NCBI GenBank assembly: GCA_024229615.1
Contig: JAAESG010000112.1
Coordinates: 1 to 33,165 of the forward strand
Source: Gammaproteobacteria bacterium
GTDB taxonomy: Bacteria; Pseudomonadota; Gammaproteobacteria; GCA-001735895
Reading direction: 5' to 3'
DNA length: 33,165 nt
Position numbers and translations under genes: made by a program. This document shows, one piece after another, positions 7,759 to 16,100 of this stretch. Position 1 is the stretch's first letter; every line of letters begins with the position of its first letter. The notes beneath the pieces were generated by a model. The model was not told the origin of the DNA. It was given only the letters and a program-made list of their open reading frames with translations, and ran no database searches.

Positions 7759-8505
7759 TCATGTCATATACATGCCGCCGTTAACCGGCAGGTTAGCGCC
7801 GGTCATGTAAGTGTTGCGATCGTCTGTGAGAAAACTGACCACATATGCAATTTCATCGGGCAGGGCCATACGCCCCATCGGCACTTGCTGGATAATTGAA
7901 TTGCGCACATCTTCCGGGATGGCGTCGGTCATTTCGGTTTTGACATAGCCCGGGGAAACGGAATTCACCGTTACACCCTTGGTTGCCAGTTCCTGAGCGA
8001 CCGCCTTGGTGAAACCGTGCAAGCCGGCTTTGGCGGCGGAGTAGTTAGCCTGACCATACTGACCTTTTTGTCCATTCACTGAAGAAATATTGACGATGCG
8101 TCCAAAGCCATTTTCAGACATGTTGTCGACCACCTGGCGAGTGACGTTGAACGCCGAATCGAGATTGGTGCGTAGAACCGAATCCCACTGCTCGGGCGTC
8201 ATTCTGCGCAAAGTCTTGTCACGGGTGATGCCGGCACAATTGACCAGAATGTCGACCGCGCCGATTGTATTCTCGACGTCGTGTAACATCTGTTGACTGG
8301 ATTCATAGTCACTGACATCGCAGGCGACAATTTCGAAATCATAGCCGTTGGCTCTGTGTTTTTGTTGCCAGGCGTCGGCAATTTCCTTTTCCGGTGGGAA
8401 GTATCCTGCGATCACTTTACGACCCTGATCGGCGAGAGCGATACATATCGCGGTACCGATGCCTCCGGTTCCGCCTGTGACGAGTGCTATTTTTTGTTGG
8501 CTCAT
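7759..8505 (-). CDS. phaB: Acetoacetyl-CoA reductase, NADPH-dependent SDR (second copy)
   Basis: A second PhaB-type short-chain dehydrogenase, 248 residues. TGGTGGIG lies at 10-17, and the catalytic residues are Ser142 (ISSVNGQKGQYGQ), Tyr155 and Lys159. The serine-region sequence is closer to Ralstonia PhaB than that of the first copy. The frame continues upstream to 8598, but ATG 8505 is chosen because GAGGTG lies about eight bases before it and the SDR domain starts there. It has a good promoter with two PhaR-like sites just downstream, and its own terminator. It lies between phaR and phaE-phaC, so it is probably the storage-linked copy. Confidence 0.9.
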   Translation of the reverse strand: MSQQKIALVTGGTGGIGTAICIALADQGRKVIAGYFPPEKEIADAWQQKHRANGYDFEIVACDVSDYESSQQMLHDVENTIGAVDILVNCAGITRDKTLRRMTPEQWDSVLRTNLDSAFNVTRQVVDNMSENGFGRIVNISSVNGQKGQYGQANYSAAKAGLHGFTKAVAQELATKGVTVNSVSPGYVKTEMTDAIPEDVRNSIIQQVPMGRMALPDEIAYVVSFLTDDRNTYMTGANLPVNGGMYMT

Positions 8506-8537
8506 ACTCCTGTCACCTCTTTGCGCTATGATGGAAG

Positions 8538-8552
8538 TGCTGCATTGCAGCA
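8538..8552. promoter_or_regulatory. Putative PhaR operator (CTGC-N3-GCAG palindrome)
   Basis: TGCTGCATTGCAGCA is a near-perfect 15-bp palindrome whose core CTGCATTGCAG fits the CTGC-N3-GCAG consensus described for PhaR of purple bacteria. It lies between the promoter and the start of the second reductase gene, about 20 bp from the sister box at 8559-8571. Confidence 0.55.
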
Positions 8553-8558
8553 AATATA

Positions 8559-8571
8559 TTGCAGTGCACAA
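8559..8571. promoter_or_regulatory. Second PhaR-like box adjoining the -10 element
   Basis: TTGCAGTGCACAA is the exact reverse complement of the box before phaE (7655-7667). It overlaps the last two bases of the -10 hexamer of the reductase promoter, a position where binding would block RNA polymerase. Confidence 0.5.
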
Positions 8572-8598
8572 AATAGTGGTTAAATGCCTGACTGTCAA
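8570..8598 (-). promoter_or_regulatory. Sigma-70 promoter of the second reductase gene
   Basis: On the minus strand TTGACA (8598-8593) is separated by exactly 17 bp from TATTTT (8575-8570). The -35 is a perfect match and the -10 matches four of six positions. Transcription would start near 8563, inside the PhaR-like box. Confidence 0.7.
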
Positions 8599-8643
8599 GT
8601 CAGCTGCATCACAAAAAATAGGAAAATGCTATAAATCAACTGT

Positions 8644-9108
8644 TTATCGATTGTCCTTGTCGTCATTTTCAGGGCCGAGACCCATCATCTGACGCCAGGA
8701 ATCGATATTTTTCTGAGTCATATCGGTCCAGAATGCCATCGGATTATGCCGGCTCATGCCTTCTACCGCTTTGCCAAATTCGCGCTGTTGCTGCTGGAAA
8801 AAACTTAAGCCCTGACCGATAAAATCGGAAAAACCCATATGCGTGCCGGCATTGTAGAAGCGGATAAAACGTTCCAGGTTGTCATTTGAAAACAGCGGGT
8901 TGGATTCCGACTCCTGTTCGAAAATAATCTGCAGCAGGATACTGCGTGTAATGTCGTCCTGGGATTTCTTGTCAATTACGACAAAGGGTGTTTCCTCGAG
9001 CACCAGGTCGCGAATTTCCTGCAGCGTCACATACTGGCTCTTGACGGTGTCGTAAAGGCGCCGATTCGGATATTTCTTGATAATTCTGGGTTCGATCTCT
9101 TCGTTCAC
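8644..9108 (-). CDS. phaR: PHA synthesis transcriptional repressor PhaR
   Basis: PhaR represses phasin and PHA genes and is released when it binds nascent granules. The 154-residue protein has the conserved N-terminal DNA-binding domain (RIIKKYPNRRLYDT, then YVTLQEIRDLV) and the following PHB-accumulation domain (RSILLQIIFEQE, NAGTHMGFSDFIGQ). The C terminus is short and polar. Translation starts at GTG (9108), with AGGA eight bases before it. It lies just upstream of the second reductase gene on the same strand with no terminator between, and TGC-N3-GCA sites near that gene and phaE are its likely targets. No phasin gene was found in the window. Confidence 0.94.
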   Translation of the reverse strand: MNEEIEPRIIKKYPNRRLYDTVKSQYVTLQEIRDLVLEETPFVVIDKKSQDDITRSILLQIIFEQESESNPLFSNDNLERFIRFYNAGTHMGFSDFIGQGLSFFQQQQREFGKAVEGMSRHNPMAFWTDMTQKNIDSWRQMMGLGPENDDKDNR

Positions 9109-9150
9109 TTTGAATTTCCTGCCGCTTGTTAATGATGCAAGTGTAACCTA

Positions 9151-9179
9151 TTAACCCGGCGACAATGTCGCCGGGTTAA
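9151..9179 (-). terminator. Strong hairpin after the AhpD-like gene
   Basis: A perfect 13-bp stem (TTAACCCGGCGAC / GTCGCCGGGTTAA) with a 3-nt loop starts three bases after the stop of the minus-strand gene at 9182. The tract after it is only moderately T-rich, so it may act as a terminator or as a 3'-end stabiliser; it separates this gene from phaR. Confidence 0.65.
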
Positions 9180-9181
9180 TT

Positions 9182-9766
9182 TTACTCTCGCGGCACCCGA
9201 CCCATCAGGTAAAACTCATCGTTGGTGCGCATGCTGGACATGTTGACGATACGATTCGAAAGCCCGAAGAAAGCGCTAATCACGCCTATATCCCAGATGT
9301 CTTCGTCATCGAAACCAAATTCGTTGAGACGCTGGTAATCGGACTCGTTGACGGTTTCGGCCTCGCGCGAAATTTTCAGTGCATAGTCGAGCATCGCTTT
9401 TTGGCGATCACTGATATCTGCCTTGCGATAATTGGTCGCGACCTGGTCGGCAATCTGAGGGTTCTTAGCACGAATACGCAAAATCGCACCATGAGCGATA
9501 ACGCAATACTGGCACTGGTTGCGCGCGGAGGTCGCGACCACTATCATTTCACGTTCAGCCTTGTTTAAACCGGGAGTTTCTTTTTCCATCAGCGCATCGT
9601 GGTAAGTAAAGAAAGCGCGAAATTCATCGGGGCGTCGCGCCAGCACCAGGAAAACGTTGGGTACGAAGCCCGATTTTTGTTGAACCTCGGTGATGCGTTG
9701 CTGTATATCTTCCGGTAAGTCTTCAAATTCCGGGAGCGGAAAACGACTGATCGCGTGACTGGACAT
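9182..9766 (-). CDS. AhpD-like peroxidase-related / carboxymuconolactone decarboxylase family protein
   Basis: A 194-residue helical protein of the AhpD-like superfamily. The core carries EREMIVVATSARNQCQYC followed by VIAH, that is CxxC plus His at the expected spacing from the upstream Glu, as in alkylhydroperoxidase D and 'peroxidase-related' enzymes, which use the cysteine pair for peroxide reduction. The open frame extends to 10075, but the extra N-terminal part is unlike the family and overlaps the divergent nitroreductase gene. ATG 9766, with AAGG eight bases upstream, is chosen. The substrate is unknown. It ends at a strong hairpin and is divergent from the nitroreductase gene. Confidence 0.82.
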   Translation of the reverse strand: MSSHAISRFPLPEFEDLPEDIQQRITEVQQKSGFVPNVFLVLARRPDEFRAFFTYHDALMEKETPGLNKAEREMIVVATSARNQCQYCVIAHGAILRIRAKNPQIADQVATNYRKADISDRQKAMLDYALKISREAETVNESDYQRLNEFGFDDEDIWDIGVISAFFGLSNRIVNMSSMRTNDEFYLMGRVPRE

Positions 9767-9845
9767 GGGAGTACCTTCGATTGTGTGACAATTGTTGTAA
9801 TATAAATGAAATTTGCGAAAGAGCACTAACAGTTCTAACAAAAAC

Positions 9846-10538
9846 ATGAAACAACAAACCAGCGATCCGCAGACGGTGCGGGTTTTCGAAGAGTTGGCCA
9901 GCTCACGGCGCTCGATTCGTGGATTTCTGCCCCAGGCAGTGGAACCGGCCATACTCGAACAGATTTTCGTGACCGCGGCCTCGGCGCCATCGAATTGCAA
10001 TACCCAACCCTGGTATTGCCACGTTGTTTCAGGAGAGATGCGTGATCGCCTGAGCGCTATTTTCACAAAAACCATTGCGCAGGGAAAGTACTCGCTGGAT
10101 TTTCCTTATGACGCAAAATACGAAGGTGTCTTTCGTAAGCGCCAGCTCGATGTCGGCATCCTGTTATACGAGGCGCTCGGTGTGACGCGCGAGGACAAGG
10201 AGGGTAAGCGCCGCGCATTCTTGCGTAACCTCGAATTTTTCGATGCACCGCACGTCGTGTTTATCTTCATGCCTGAGTGGGGTGGGGTGCGTGAAGCCTG
10301 CGACGTGGGTATGTATGTTCAAAACCTGATGTTGACGATACGCTCGCACGGGCTCGCCAGTTGTCCGCAGACGATTCTGGGTTATGATGCTGACTCGGTG
10401 CGGCGTGAACTGAACATCGAACCACAGATGAAACTTTTATTCGGGGTTTCATTCGGTTATGAAGCTCCCGATCTACCCGAGAACCAGATTGTACCCGAGC
10501 GCGCGGCGCTCGATGAACATGTGCAATTTCACAGCTAG
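9846..10538 (+). CDS. Nitroreductase-family FMN oxidoreductase
   Basis: A 230-residue FMN enzyme of the nitroreductase family. The N-terminal phosphate-binding motif SRRSIRGF, the loop APSNCNTQPWYCHVV, and the later helix with QNLMLTIRSHGLASCPQ are characteristic. These enzymes reduce nitro groups, quinones or enones with NAD(P)H; the physiological substrate here is unknown. A TTG at 9813 would add 11 polar residues; ATG 9846 is preferred although its ribosome site is weak. The acyl-CoA dehydrogenase gene starts nine bases downstream, so it probably shares that transcript. Confidence 0.82.
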   Translation: MKQQTSDPQTVRVFEELASSRRSIRGFLPQAVEPAILEQIFVTAASAPSNCNTQPWYCHVVSGEMRDRLSAIFTKTIAQGKYSLDFPYDAKYEGVFRKRQLDVGILLYEALGVTREDKEGKRRAFLRNLEFFDAPHVVFIFMPEWGGVREACDVGMYVQNLMLTIRSHGLASCPQTILGYDADSVRRELNIEPQMKLLFGVSFGYEAPDLPENQIVPERAALDEHVQFHS

Positions 10539-10547
10539 GTCCAGATT

Positions 10548-12329
10548 ATGTCCGATTACATCGCTCCCACCCAGGATATGCAATTTGTCATCGAAGAAAT
10601 TGCTGACCTGGATTCGATCTCAAGCCTGTCGGGCTTCGAGGAAGCCTCCGCAGACCTGGTTGAGGCTGTGCTGGAACAGGCCGGGGTACTGGCTAACGAA
10701 GTATTTTCGCCTTTAAATCAGCCCGGTGATATACACGGAACCCGCATCGAAGAGGGTATCGTGGTCAGCCCGCCCGGATATGCCGAGGCCTACCAGCAGT
10801 TTGTCGAAAACGGCTGGCAGGGCATTGGAAAATCTACCTCGATCGGTGGCCAGGGCCTGCCTTTTCTGGTGCATTCCGCGGTCGCTGAGATGTGGTATTC
10901 ATCAAACATGGCGTTGGCGCTTTGTCCGCTATTAACCTCGGGCGCGATCGAGGCAATTGAGACACATGCGCCTGAAGCGTTGCGCGACAGCTATCTTCCA
11001 AAAATGGTCAGCGGTGAATGGAGTGGCACGATGAATCTGACCGAGCCGCAGGCCGGTACCGATCTCGCCGCAATCAAAACCAGGGCGGAACGCGATGGAG
11101 ATCGTTATCGCATTCGCGGACAAAAAATTTTTATCACCTGGGGTGAGCACGAAATGAGTGACAATATCGTGCACCTGGTGCTGGCACGTCTGCCCGATGC
11201 GCCTGAAGGCGTCAAGGGCATATCGCTTTTTCTGGTGCCAAAATACCTGGTCGACGAAAATGGAAACAAGGATCAGCGCAATGATCTCAGGGTGGTTTCT
11301 GTCGAAGAAAAAATGGGCATCCATTCATCGCCTACCTGCGTCATGTCGTATGGCGACGGCGAGGGCGCAATCGGATTCCTGTTGGGTGAAGAACACAATG
11401 GGCTCGCCTGCATGTTTACGATGATGAACAATGCAAGGCTCGAGGTCGGCATGCAGGGTGTGGCGATATCGGAACGTGCCTACCAGAGAGCGGTACTGTT
11501 CGCGAAAGAACGCGTCCAGGGTGTTGCTCGTGGCCACAGCGAACGTAGCAGCATCATTCATCACCCCGACGTGCGCAGAATGCTGATGCAGATGCGCGCC
11601 ATCAGCGAGGCGGGACGAGCGCTGGCCTATTACGCCTCCGCGCAAACAGATCTGGCTCATCATGCCGAATCGGCACAGGACCGTGAAAGCTTTCAGCGCC
11701 GGGTGGATCTGGTGATACCGATCGTCAAGGGCTGGTGCACCGAAATGGCACAGGAAGCGACCTATACGGGTATCCAGGTTCACGGTGGCATGGGGTTTGT
11801 CGAGGAAACCGGGGCCGCACAACATATGCGTGACGCCCGCATACTGACCATCTATGAGGGCACCACAGGCATTCAGGCACTGGATTTAATGGGCCGAAAA
11901 ATGTTACGCGATAACGGGCTGGCGATGGCAGAGCTGATCGCGGAACTGAAACAATTCAACCAGCAAATTGCTGCCGCCGATGACGATCTGGGCAGTGTTG
12001 CGAAACGCTTTAATGTGGCCCTGGCCGTACTCGAAGATGTCAGCTGTTGGTATCTCGATAATGCCGAGATCGATCCGGATCTGGGTAATGCCGTCGGTGT
12101 CGACTACATGATGCTGGCAGGTAATGTCGTTTGTGCCTGGTTGATGGCCAAGGCCGCGATTGCGGCACAAAAACACATTGCAAACGGCAGTAGCGATGGT
12201 TTTTATGCGCAAAAAATAAACACCGCGGTGTTCTTTGCTGAACATATTCTGCCACGCAGCGAGGCCCAGGCGGTGATGGTGAAAGCCGGGTCGGCCAGTG
12301 TCATGGCTATCGATGCTGATAGCTTTTAG
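10548..12329 (+). CDS. Acyl-CoA dehydrogenase (long, DmdC/FadE-like type)
   Basis: A 593-residue flavoprotein that introduces an alpha,beta double bond in an acyl-CoA and passes electrons to ETF. The mid-domain signature MNLTEPQAGTDLAAIKTRA and the C-terminal QVHGGMGFVEETG and YEGTTGIQALDLMGRK are those of the roughly 600-residue subfamily that includes 3-methylmercaptopropionyl-CoA dehydrogenase (DmdC). A further C-terminal domain of about 120 residues is present, as usual in that subfamily. Whether the substrate is a fatty acyl-CoA or methylmercaptopropionyl-CoA cannot be read from sequence. It begins an acyl-CoA cluster with the thioesterase and hydratase that follow. Confidence 0.88.
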   Translation: MSDYIAPTQDMQFVIEEIADLDSISSLSGFEEASADLVEAVLEQAGVLANEVFSPLNQPGDIHGTRIEEGIVVSPPGYAEAYQQFVENGWQGIGKSTSIGGQGLPFLVHSAVAEMWYSSNMALALCPLLTSGAIEAIETHAPEALRDSYLPKMVSGEWSGTMNLTEPQAGTDLAAIKTRAERDGDRYRIRGQKIFITWGEHEMSDNIVHLVLARLPDAPEGVKGISLFLVPKYLVDENGNKDQRNDLRVVSVEEKMGIHSSPTCVMSYGDGEGAIGFLLGEEHNGLACMFTMMNNARLEVGMQGVAISERAYQRAVLFAKERVQGVARGHSERSSIIHHPDVRRMLMQMRAISEAGRALAYYASAQTDLAHHAESAQDRESFQRRVDLVIPIVKGWCTEMAQEATYTGIQVHGGMGFVEETGAAQHMRDARILTIYEGTTGIQALDLMGRKMLRDNGLAMAELIAELKQFNQQIAAADDDLGSVAKRFNVALAVLEDVSCWYLDNAEIDPDLGNAVGVDYMMLAGNVVCAWLMAKAAIAAQKHIANGSSDGFYAQKINTAVFFAEHILPRSEAQAVMVKAGSASVMAIDADSF

Positions 12330-12364
12330 TGTTCCACTAGAAATTACGGGCCCCGGGTGTCATT

Positions 12365-12811
12365 GTGATTCAACTGCATGAGTTCGCGCGTGACAGATTT
12401 CGTTTTTTTACGCCGACACCGACGCGCTGGGGCGACTGTGACATGTTTGGTCATGTCAATAACGTGCAATTTGTGCGTTACTACGAGTCGGGTCGGCTGG
12501 ATTATTTTCATCGCCTGCTGGATCTAAACAGCGGCCCGGATGTGCACAACAGTTTGATTATTGCCGATATACACGTCACTTTTTTGCGTCAGATCCATCA
12601 CCCCTGCGCGCTGGAAGTCGGTACGCGTATCAGCAGGCTCGGTAATAGCAGCTTCGATTTCGAGGCCGCAATATTTTCGTCAGGCGAAGAGGAACCTTAC
12701 TCGACCGCAAAGGCGGCCTGTGTCTGGTTCAACTATCGGGATAACCACAGTACGCCGATTCCACCCGTCGAACGTGAAATCATCCAACAATTTGAAGGAA
12801 TAGAGTCATGA
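12365..12811 (+). CDS. 4HBT-type acyl-CoA thioesterase
   Basis: A 148-residue hot-dog thioesterase. The segment TRWGDCDMFGHVNNVQFVRYYE holds the catalytic Asp and the HVNN motif of the 4-hydroxybenzoyl-CoA thioesterase family (YbgC/FadM-like). It probably hydrolyses acyl-CoA. Translation starts at GTG 12365; there is no suitable in-frame ATG near it. Its TGA overlaps the ATG of the next gene (ATGA), so it is coupled to the enoyl-CoA hydratase and both follow the acyl-CoA dehydrogenase by 35 bp. Confidence 0.82.
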   Translation: MIQLHEFARDRFRFFTPTPTRWGDCDMFGHVNNVQFVRYYESGRLDYFHRLLDLNSGPDVHNSLIIADIHVTFLRQIHHPCALEVGTRISRLGNSSFDFEAAIFSSGEEEPYSTAKAACVWFNYRDNHSTPIPPVEREIIQQFEGIES

Positions 12812-13587
12812 GTGAATTGCATTATCTGGAAGTCGAAAAACGTGATGCCGTAGCGCTGGTCCGGTTCAATCGTCCCGAAGTTTTGAATGCACTGTGTATG
12901 GGTCTTATGCAGGAACTGGCTCAGGTTTTTGCCGACCTCGAAAGTGATGAATCGATTGCGGTGATAGTATTGACGGGCAACGATAAGGCGTTTGCGGCAG
13001 GCGCAGACATTAACGAGATGAAGGAGGTCAGTTACCAGTACATGCTGGAGGATGGCGGCCTGACACGTCACTGTGACACTATCGCTGATTTTAAAAAGCC
13101 GGTTATTGCAGCGGTTGCAGGTTATGCACTCGGTGGTGGTTGCGAGCTGGCGATGATGTGTGATTTCATCATCGCCGCTGATAATGCAAAGTTCGGACAA
13201 CCCGAAATCACTATCGGCACGATTCCCGGTTTCGGTGGCTCGCAACGATTAACCCATCTGGTGGGTAAATCCAAGGCCATGGATATGTGCCTGACTGGTC
13301 GCATGATGGATGCCGCCGAAGCCGAACGCAGTGGGCTGGTATCGAGGGTGGAAGCGCTCGAGAATTATCTGCCGGTGGCGCTGGAGGCGGCTGGCAAGAT
13401 TGCGAGTTTCTCGCGCCCGGTGGCGTCGATGGTGCGGGAAGCGGTAGACCTCGCCCACGAAACCAGTCTCACGCAGGGGATTAAAACCGAGCGCCAGATA
13501 TTCAAGGCCACGTTTGCGCTGGATGATCAGAAAGAGGGCATGACCGCATTCGCGGAAAAGCGCAGCCCGGATTTCAAACACCGTTGA
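12808..13587 (+). CDS. Enoyl-CoA hydratase (crotonase family)
   Basis: A 259-residue crotonase that should hydrate trans-2-enoyl-CoA to (S)-3-hydroxyacyl-CoA. Both catalytic glutamates are present 20 residues apart, Glu113 (GGGCELAMMCD) and Glu133 (GQPEITIGTIPG), and the oxyanion-hole segment AFAAGADI is at 61-68. Length and motifs fit short-chain hydratase (FadB1x/PaaF-like). It is the last gene of the nitroreductase-dehydrogenase-thioesterase-hydratase run and overlaps the thioesterase stop by four bases. The product could feed beta-oxidation next to the PHA genes. Confidence 0.9.
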   Translation: MSELHYLEVEKRDAVALVRFNRPEVLNALCMGLMQELAQVFADLESDESIAVIVLTGNDKAFAAGADINEMKEVSYQYMLEDGGLTRHCDTIADFKKPVIAAVAGYALGGGCELAMMCDFIIAADNAKFGQPEITIGTIPGFGGSQRLTHLVGKSKAMDMCLTGRMMDAAEAERSGLVSRVEALENYLPVALEAAGKIASFSRPVASMVREAVDLAHETSLTQGIKTERQIFKATFALDDQKEGMTAFAEKRSPDFKHR

Positions 13588-13661
13588 AATCGGCGCAAAC
13601 GGAACTATTTGGCATTTCCCTGGAATAAATCCGGTTAGGCACTATTAGTTTTTTGACAGTG

Positions 13662-13670
13662 TGTTAGAAT
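13662..13670 (+). promoter_or_regulatory. Extended -10 promoter of the EF-G gene
   Basis: TG-T-TAGAAT is an extended -10 element followed by a GC-rich discriminator (ATGCGCCGGC). A TTGACA at 13653-13658 is too close to serve as its -35. The 170-base leader after it contains small inverted repeats and T-runs but no gene. Confidence 0.45.
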
Positions 13671-13846
13671 ATGCGCCGGCAGATTTCGAGCCTCTCAGAA
13701 TATCTTTGTAAATCAATAGTTTACAGTAGCTTTCGCGTCTTTAAATGAGAAAAGACGGAGGGATTTGTTTTGGGATCGCCTGGGCAGAGCCCGGGTCTGG
13801 AAAGAATTTTTGTTTTTTTGCATTTTATTTTTACGTGGAAACAACC

Positions 13847-15931
13847 ATGGCTGACCTGAACAACTATCGGAATATCGGCATATTTGCCCATGTTGACGCT
13901 GGTAAAACGACCACCACCGAGCGCATTTTGAAACTCACCGGCAAGATTCACAAAATCGGTGAAGTGCACGATGGCGCGGCAACAACCGACTTCATGGACC
14001 AGGAACAGGAACGTGGTATTACGATCCAGTCCGCGGCCACCAGTTGTGAATGGAACAAGCACCGTTTGAATATTATCGATACCCCGGGACACGTCGATTT
14101 CACGATCGAAGTTTATCGCTCACTGAAAGTTCTCGATGGCGGTGTTGGCGTTTTTTGTGGGTCCGGTGGGGTTGAGCCACAATCGGAAACCAACTGGCGC
14201 TATGCTAATGACTCTGAAGTCGCACGCATCATTTTCGTCAACAAACTCGATCGCCTGGGCGCTGATTACTATCGTGTCGTAAAACAGGTTCAGGAAGTTC
14301 TCGGAGCCAATCCGCTGGTCATGACATTACCGATCGGTACCGAGGAAAATTTTACCGGCGTAGTCGATTTGCTGACCCGCAAAGCCTGGGTTTGGGACGA
14401 CTCCGGTGATCCGACCAAGTACGAAATTCAGGAGCCGCCAGAAGATATGGCCGACCTGATCGAGGAGTATCGTGAGAAATTGATCGAAGGTGCTCTCGAA
14501 CAGGACGACGACCTGCTGGAAATGTACCTCGAAGGCGAAGAGCCGGCGCTCGACGACATCAAACGTTGCGTCCGTAAGGGCACCATCGCACTCGATTTTT
14601 TCCCAACCTATTGTGGATCGGCGTTCAAGAACAAAGGCATCCAACTGGTGCTCGACGCCGTTGTCGACTACCTGCCGAATCCGACTGAGGTTACACCGCA
14701 ACCTGAAGTGGACCTGGAAGGCACCGAAACCGGTGAAGTGGCAACGGTTGATCCAACGAGGCCTTTGCGTGCACTGGCTTTCAAGATTATGGACGACCGT
14801 TTTGGCGCACTGACCTTTACCCGGATTTACTCGGGCAAACTGTCCAAAGGCGATACTGTCGTCAATACTTTTACAGGTAAAACCGAGCGTATCGGGCGTA
14901 TCGTCGAGATGCATGCGGATGATCGCATCGAGCTCGACTCCGCCGAAGCCGGTGATATCGTCGCATTAGTAGGGCTGAAGAACGTACAGACCGGGCACAC
15001 CCTGGCCGATGTGAAGAATCCGGCTACCCTGGAACCGATGGTATTTCCCGACCCGGTTATTTCAATTGCGATCAAGCCAAAAGACCAGGCCGCATCTGAA
15101 AAAATGAGTATTGCGATTGGTAAGATGGTTAAAGAAGATCCCTCATTTTACGTCGAGACGGACGAAGAGAGCGGTGAAACCATCATCAAGGGTATGGGTG
15201 AGTTGCATCTCGATATCAAGGTTGACATTCTGCGCCGTACGCACATGGTCGATGTCGAGGTTGGTAAGCCGCAGGTCGCGTATCGTGAAACCATTACCCA
15301 GCTTGTAGAAGACAGTTACACTCATAAGAAACAAACCGGTGGTTCGGGCCAGTTCGGTAAGATCGATTATATTGTTGAGCCGGGCGAGCAGGGCAGCGGT
15401 TTTCAGTTTGAGTCCAAGGTCACCGGTGGTAATGTTCCGCGTGAATTCTGGCCTGCGGTAGAAAAAGGTTTTGCGGGTTGCATGAAGGAAGGTGTGCTCG
15501 CCGGTTTCCCATTGCTCGATGTCAAGATAACGCTCTACGATGGTGCCTTTCATGCGGTTGACTCCTCTGCGGTCGCGTTTGAAATTGCCGCCAGGAGCGC
15601 CTATCGCCAGACCATTCCCAAGGCTGTACCGCAGTTGATGGAGCCGATCATGAAGGTCGATGTGTTCGTGCCCGAAGATCACGTCGGTGATGTTATCGGT
15701 GATCTGAACCGTCGTCGCGGTATGATCAAGTCACAGGAACCGACCGCAACGGGCGTACGTGTCAAGTCCGATGTACCCTTGTCGGATATGTTCGGATATA
15801 TCGGTGATTTGCGCACCATGACCTCGGGTCGTGGCCAATTTTCGATGGAATTTGAGCGCTATGCACCTTGTCCGCGTAATGTCGCCGAGGAAGTTATCAA
15901 GGAAGTAAACGAGCGACGCGCAGCGAAGTAA
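13847..15931 (+). CDS. fusA: Elongation factor G, divergent paralogue
   Basis: EF-G drives ribosome translocation with GTP. The 694 residues carry all five domains: P-loop AHVDAGKT at 14-21, DTPGH at 78-82, NKLD at 132-135, GSAFKN, and the domain IV tip FHAVDSS. It is not preceded by rpsL-rpsG and differs from the enteric FusA at many positions (for example [19 protein letters not shown] in domain I), so it is probably the second EF-G found in many marine Gammaproteobacteria, with the str-operon copy elsewhere. The frame opens at 13745, but the first 34 codons are unlike EF-G; ATG 13847, with GGAA upstream, gives the normal start. Paralogue status is inferred. Confidence 0.9.
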   Translation: MADLNNYRNIGIFAHVDAGKTTTTERILKLTGKIHKIGEVHDGAATTDFMDQEQERGITIQSAATSCEWNKHRLNIIDTPGHVDFTIEVYRSLKVLDGGVGVFCGSGGVEPQSETNWRYANDSEVARIIFVNKLDRLGADYYRVVKQVQEVLGANPLVMTLPIGTEENFTGVVDLLTRKAWVWDDSGDPTKYEIQEPPEDMADLIEEYREKLIEGALEQDDDLLEMYLEGEEPALDDIKRCVRKGTIALDFFPTYCGSAFKNKGIQLVLDAVVDYLPNPTEVTPQPEVDLEGTETGEVATVDPTRPLRALAFKIMDDRFGALTFTRIYSGKLSKGDTVVNTFTGKTERIGRIVEMHADDRIELDSAEAGDIVALVGLKNVQTGHTLADVKNPATLEPMVFPDPVISIAIKPKDQAASEKMSIAIGKMVKEDPSFYVETDEESGETIIKGMGELHLDIKVDILRRTHMVDVEVGKPQVAYRETITQLVEDSYTHKKQTGGSGQFGKIDYIVEPGEQGSGFQFESKVTGGNVPREFWPAVEKGFAGCMKEGVLAGFPLLDVKITLYDGAFHAVDSSAVAFEIAARSAYRQTIPKAVPQLMEPIMKVDVFVPEDHVGDVIGDLNRRRGMIKSQEPTATGVRVKSDVPLSDMFGYIGDLRTMTSGRGQFSMEFERYAPCPRNVAEEVIKEVNERRAAK

Positions 15932-15972
15932 CTAAGCCATTGATGTATTTGGTGAATTTAGATTCATCGCTA

Positions 15973-16001
15973 TTGACATGACTCAGGGGCGTGTAGAGAA
16001 T
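15973..16001 (+). promoter_or_regulatory. Promoter of the tRNA-Tyr gene / tRNA-tuf unit
   Basis: A perfect -35 TTGACA is followed after 17 bp by GAGAAT (four of six matches to TATAAT) and a start site just before the tRNA at 16016. The position and quality fit a stable-RNA promoter. Confidence 0.7.
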
Positions 16002-16015
16002 ACGCTCCTTAGTTT

Positions 16016-16100
16016 GGAGGGGTTCCCGAGTGGCCAAAGGGGACAGACTGTAAATCTGTTGGCACTGCCTTCGGTGGTTCGAATCCACCCCCCTCCACCA
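16016..16100 (+). tRNA. tRNA-Tyr (GTA)
   Basis: The 85-nt sequence folds as a class II tRNA: acceptor GGAGGGG / CCCCTCC, anticodon stem ACAGA / TCTGT with loop CTGTAAA (anticodon GTA), a long variable arm, T-loop TTCGAAT, discriminator A and an encoded CCA. It heads the Tyr-Gly-Thr series that precedes tufB in enteric bacteria. Confidence 0.97.

Noticed and set aside
9786-9806. ACAATTGT palindrome between the AhpD-like and nitroreductase genes as an operator
   Set aside because: Only an 8-bp core is symmetric and it occurs often by chance in AT-rich gaps.
13653-13658. TTGACA as the -35 of the EF-G promoter
   Set aside because: It lies only six bases before TAGAAT and has no good -10 at 16-18 bp; the extended -10 explains the promoter better.
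13745-13846. In-frame N-terminal extension of EF-G from an upstream ATG
   Set aside because: The 34 extra residues are unlike any EF-G N terminus and rich in Phe/Tyr from T-runs; ATG 13847 gives the normal start with a ribosome site.
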